NCBI RefSeq assembly: GCF_002285435.1 | Contig: NZ_NSBT01000024.1 | Location: 124,001-188,000 of the forward strand | Source: Actibacterium ureilyticum | Lineage (GTDB): Bacteria > Pseudomonadota > Alphaproteobacteria > Rhodobacterales > Rhodobacteraceae | DNA length: 64,000 nt | Direction: 5' to 3' | Program-made: the position numbers and the translations under genes | Shown: positions 62,036 to 64,000 of the stretch, in pieces | Layout of the letters: every line of letters starts with the position of its first letter | Position numbering within the stretch: the stretch's first letter is position 1 | The notes under the pieces: model-generated | The model's input: the letters and a program-made list of their open reading frames with translations, nothing else | The model's database searches: none | What the model was told of the DNA's origin: nothing

Positions 62036-62932
62036 TCAACCATTCGGTTGACGATCGCCCAGCCACCGCAGCAACCGCCCGTCGATCGCCACCAGCCCGG
62101 CAAAGATCACCGCCATCCCCAACAGCTGAACCGGCGCCAGCAGCTCGTCCAGCACCAGCACCCCCAGCAGCACCGCCGAGACCGGCGTCAGAAAGGTTAC
62201 GGTCGATGCCACCGTGCCGCCCACGCGCGGGATCAGCCAGAACAGCAGGATGAACGCGGCCGAGGTCAGCACGAAACCGATCACCAAAAGCGCGGCCCAG
62301 GTTTCGGCCCGGGCGATCCGCGGCACGCCCTCCATCGCCAGCGCGACCGGCGCCACCGCCACCGTGCCCAGCGTCAGCGACCACGCGGTCAGCAATGTGC
62401 GGTCCATCGCATCCAGCCGCCGCAGAATGTTCAGCGCGAACCCATAGCACAGCGGCGCGACCATCGTTGCCAACAGCGCCCAGGGCGCCGACCCGCCCTG
62501 CCCCCGGAACGCGGGCGACACCAGCAGCACGATCCCCGCAAAGCCCAGGATCACCCCCAGCACGCGCAGCGGCGTCGCGCGCTCGCCCCCCGGCCAGAAA
62601 TGGCTGACCAGCACCACCATGATCGGCGTCATCGCATTGATGATCCCCGCCGCGGACGAGGTGATATGCTGCTGCATCACCGGAAACACGGTCAGCGGAA
62701 TGGCATATTGAGCCAGCGCGAACAGGATCAGCACCCGCAGCGTGCCCCGGGGCATGCCCCCGGCCCGGCCCGCCGCGAAAAGCCACAGCCAACAGCCCAG
62801 CGCGCCCAGCCCAACCCGGCCCAGCGCGATCATCATCGGCCCCAGCTCGCGCAACAGGATCTCGTTCAGGAAAAATGACGCGCCCCAGCCCATGCCCAGG
62901 GCGAAAATGGCGATCCAATAGCCTGTGCGCAT
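62036..62932 (-). CDS. EamA/DMT-family transporter
   Basis: A 298-residue inner-membrane protein with ten predicted helices in two EamA halves (first: YWIAIFALGMGWGASFFLNEI; second: AETWAALLVIGFVLTSAAFILL). It resembles exporters of amino acids or other metabolites in the RhaT/EamA group. Start at 62932 (MRTGYWIAIF) behind GAGAGG; the upstream frame is a shadow. Divergent from the ArsR gene, which may regulate it. Substrate unknown. Confidence 0.92.
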   Translation of the reverse strand: MRTGYWIAIFALGMGWGASFFLNEILLRELGPMMIALGRVGLGALGCWLWLFAAGRAGGMPRGTLRVLILFALAQYAIPLTVFPVMQQHITSSAAGIINAMTPIMVVLVSHFWPGGERATPLRVLGVILGFAGIVLLVSPAFRGQGGSAPWALLATMVAPLCYGFALNILRRLDAMDRTLLTAWSLTLGTVAVAPVALAMEGVPRIARAETWAALLVIGFVLTSAAFILLFWLIPRVGGTVASTVTFLTPVSAVLLGVLVLDELLAPVQLLGMAVIFAGLVAIDGRLLRWLGDRQPNG

Positions 62933-63037
62933 GCAACCTCTCCGCTGATGACACAGACTTGCCGCATCCGCGCCCACAGGACAACCCGCATCATGCGCCC
63001 TTTCCGGCCGACCGCTTTGCGGCTAACCTGCGGCGCC

Positions 63038-63361
63038 ATGACCGATCCGCTCGACACCGTCTTCGCCGCCCTGTCCGACGCCACGCGGCGGCGCATCCTG
63101 CAGATGTTGCTGGAAGACGACATGGCGGTGACGGATGTGGCAGACCCTTTCGACATGTCGCTGGCAGCGATCTCGAAACACCTGACCATCCTGACCCGCG
63201 CGGGCCTGATCAGCCAGGAAAAGCGCGGCCGGGTGAAATGGTGCAAGCTAGAGCCCGACGCCCTGCGCGATGCCTCGATCTGGATGCAAAGCTTCGGCCA
63301 GTTCGAAGCCGTGAACCTGGACGCGTTCGAGGCGTTCCTCGAACAGCAATTGCGCGACTGA
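63038..63361 (+). CDS. ArsR-family transcriptional regulator
   Basis: A 107-residue winged-HTH regulator: FAALSDATRRRILQMLLEDDM, then VTDVADPFDMSLAAISKHLTILTRAGLISQEKRG as the recognition region and wing. No metal-binding Cys cluster is seen in the helix alpha3 or alpha5 positions, so it is likely a non-metal member. Start at 63038, with a poor ribosome binding site; translation may be leaderless. It is divergent from the DMT transporter and convergent with another EamA gene. Confidence 0.92.
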   Translation: MTDPLDTVFAALSDATRRRILQMLLEDDMAVTDVADPFDMSLAAISKHLTILTRAGLISQEKRGRVKWCKLEPDALRDASIWMQSFGQFEAVNLDAFEAFLEQQLRD

Positions 63362-63390
63362 CTTCTTCTTGGCCGAAATACTCCGGGGGA
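63362..63390 (-). repeat. Dispersed intergenic repeat, copy 4
   Basis: On the minus strand CCCCCGGAGTATTTCGG followed by CCAAGAAGAAG. It starts right after the ArsR stop and lies between convergent genes. Confidence 0.65.
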
Positions 63391-63398
63391 ACCGCCCA

Positions 63399-64000
63399 TC
63401 AGGGCGGTGGGGGCAGCGCCCCCTGCTCCTCGTCCTTCAGCAACAGCACCAGCGCAATGATCGTCAGCCCGATCCCGGCCAGAACCGCCACCGGCGGCAC
63501 GCCCGCGCCCAGCACGACCTCCCACCCGATAACCCAGCTGGGCGTCAGATAGGTATAGGCCATCACCTTGGCCGATGGCAGGCGCAGCGCCGCGTATTGC
63601 AGCAGTACGAAGGTCATCGCGCTGGCAAAGATCGCCAGGTACAGCAGCACCCACCACACCCGCGCGGGCACAGCCGACCAATCGGTCGCCACCATCCGCG
63701 GCGCGCCATAGACCAGCAGAACCGCCAGCGCCGCCAGCATCATGCCAAAGGTGAACACCACCGGCGGCTCGCCCCGGTTCAGCTTCCGCACCAGCGGGGT
63801 ATAGGCCGCATGCGCCACCACCCCGATGAAATAGATCGCCTCTCCCCGCCCGATATCGAACCGCAGCAGCGCCTCCCAATCCGCGCGAAAGATCACCCAA
63901 AGCGCCCCCGCCCCGCCAATGGCCAGCGCCAGCGCCATGCGCGGCGTGGTGATCTGGCGCAACAACAGCCAGCCGAACAGCCCCGACAGGATCGGCGTCA
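63399..64000 (-). CDS. EamA/DMT-family transporter, C-terminal part, cut by the window edge
   Basis: Reading continues open to the window edge as TPILSGLFGWLLLRQITTPR, so the gene begins to the right of position 64000. The visible 200 residues hold the second EamA half and part of the first: ALALAIGGAGALWVIF, YFIGVVAHAAYTPLVRKLN, VWWVLLYLAIFASAMTFVLLQYAALRL and MAYTYLTPSWVIGWEVVLG. The TPILSGL segment is the usual end of the first half. A short annotation starting at 63965 would be wrong. Substrate unknown. Confidence 0.88.
   Translation of the reverse strand, partial: TPILSGLFGWLLLRQITTPRMALALAIGGAGALWVIFRADWEALLRFDIGRGEAIYFIGVVAHAAYTPLVRKLNRGEPPVVFTFGMMLAALAVLLVYGAPRMVATDWSAVPARVWWVLLYLAIFASAMTFVLLQYAALRLPSAKVMAYTYLTPSWVIGWEVVLGAGVPPVAVLAGIGLTIIALVLLLKDEEQGALPPPP

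Overview
The window is high-GC DNA from the chromosome of an alphaproteobacterium, most likely a marine member of Rhodobacterales (Roseobacter/Rhodovulum-like). The evidence is the stand-alone F0 operon atpI-B-E-F'-F without F1 genes, the glcDEF, panBC and moxR/DUF58/DUF4159 gene sets, the DUF5928 glycosyltransferase next to a sulfotransferase, a VPLPA-CTERM-type protein, and a dispersed intergenic motif (CCTCCGGCGGAGG + TATTTGG + CCAAGATGAAAGG) of the kind I associate with this order. I see no phage, IS element, CRISPR array, rRNA or tRNA. Both window edges cut through genes: an S49 peptidase on the left and an EamA transporter on the right.

Region 1 (1-6.9 kb): a large acidic extracellular nuclease of the ExeM/NucH type with duplicated N- and C-terminal modules, followed by panC-panB on the opposite strand. 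Region 2 (6.9-22.3 kb) is the most distinctive part. It has two arginase/agmatinase-family ureohydrolases, a clear creatinase, a Dpp/Opp-type ABC transporter (binding protein, two permeases, fused double ATPase), an aldehyde dehydrogenase, an SDR, a P1/S58 peptidase and a succinate-semialdehyde dehydrogenase. A TetR-quinone reductase pair with three palindromic operators sits inside it. I read this as a catabolic region for guanidino/amine compounds (creatine, guanidinobutyrate or agmatine-like) that yields urea plus amines, with the C4 carbon entering as succinate; the substrates are inference.

Region 3 (22.3-31.2 kb): a low-GC DUF4238 gene that looks acquired, DUF779, a secreted phytase-esterase-like protein, a 39-residue lysine-rich protein with its own promoter and terminator, an ECF sigma factor translationally coupled to a membrane-anchored VWA protein, an IbpA-type Hsp20 behind a RpoH-like promoter, and two tandem trypsin-like proteases. 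Region 4 (31.2-36.4 kb): glycolate oxidase glcD-E-F, with a candidate operator over its promoter, divergent from a DUF599 membrane protein.

Region 5 (36.6-44.9 kb): a four-gene operon (moxR, DUF58, BatA/DUF4159, GATase-like membrane protein), divergent from DUF1285, then a VPLPA-CTERM surface protein. Region 6 (45.2-58.4 kb): polA, an acyltransferase, an orphan ABC ATPase, HIT, a GT14/DUF5928 glycosyltransferase and a sulfotransferase, a DUF4034 protein, adenosine kinase-nth, an Ada-like alkyltransferase and an OmpA lipoprotein. Region 7 (58.4-64 kb): a FadR-type GntR regulator, the F0 ATP synthase operon with its promoter and terminator, two EamA transporters and an ArsR regulator.

All motif and residue positions were read from the sequence by eye. 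Family names are from memory of those families; no database search was run.
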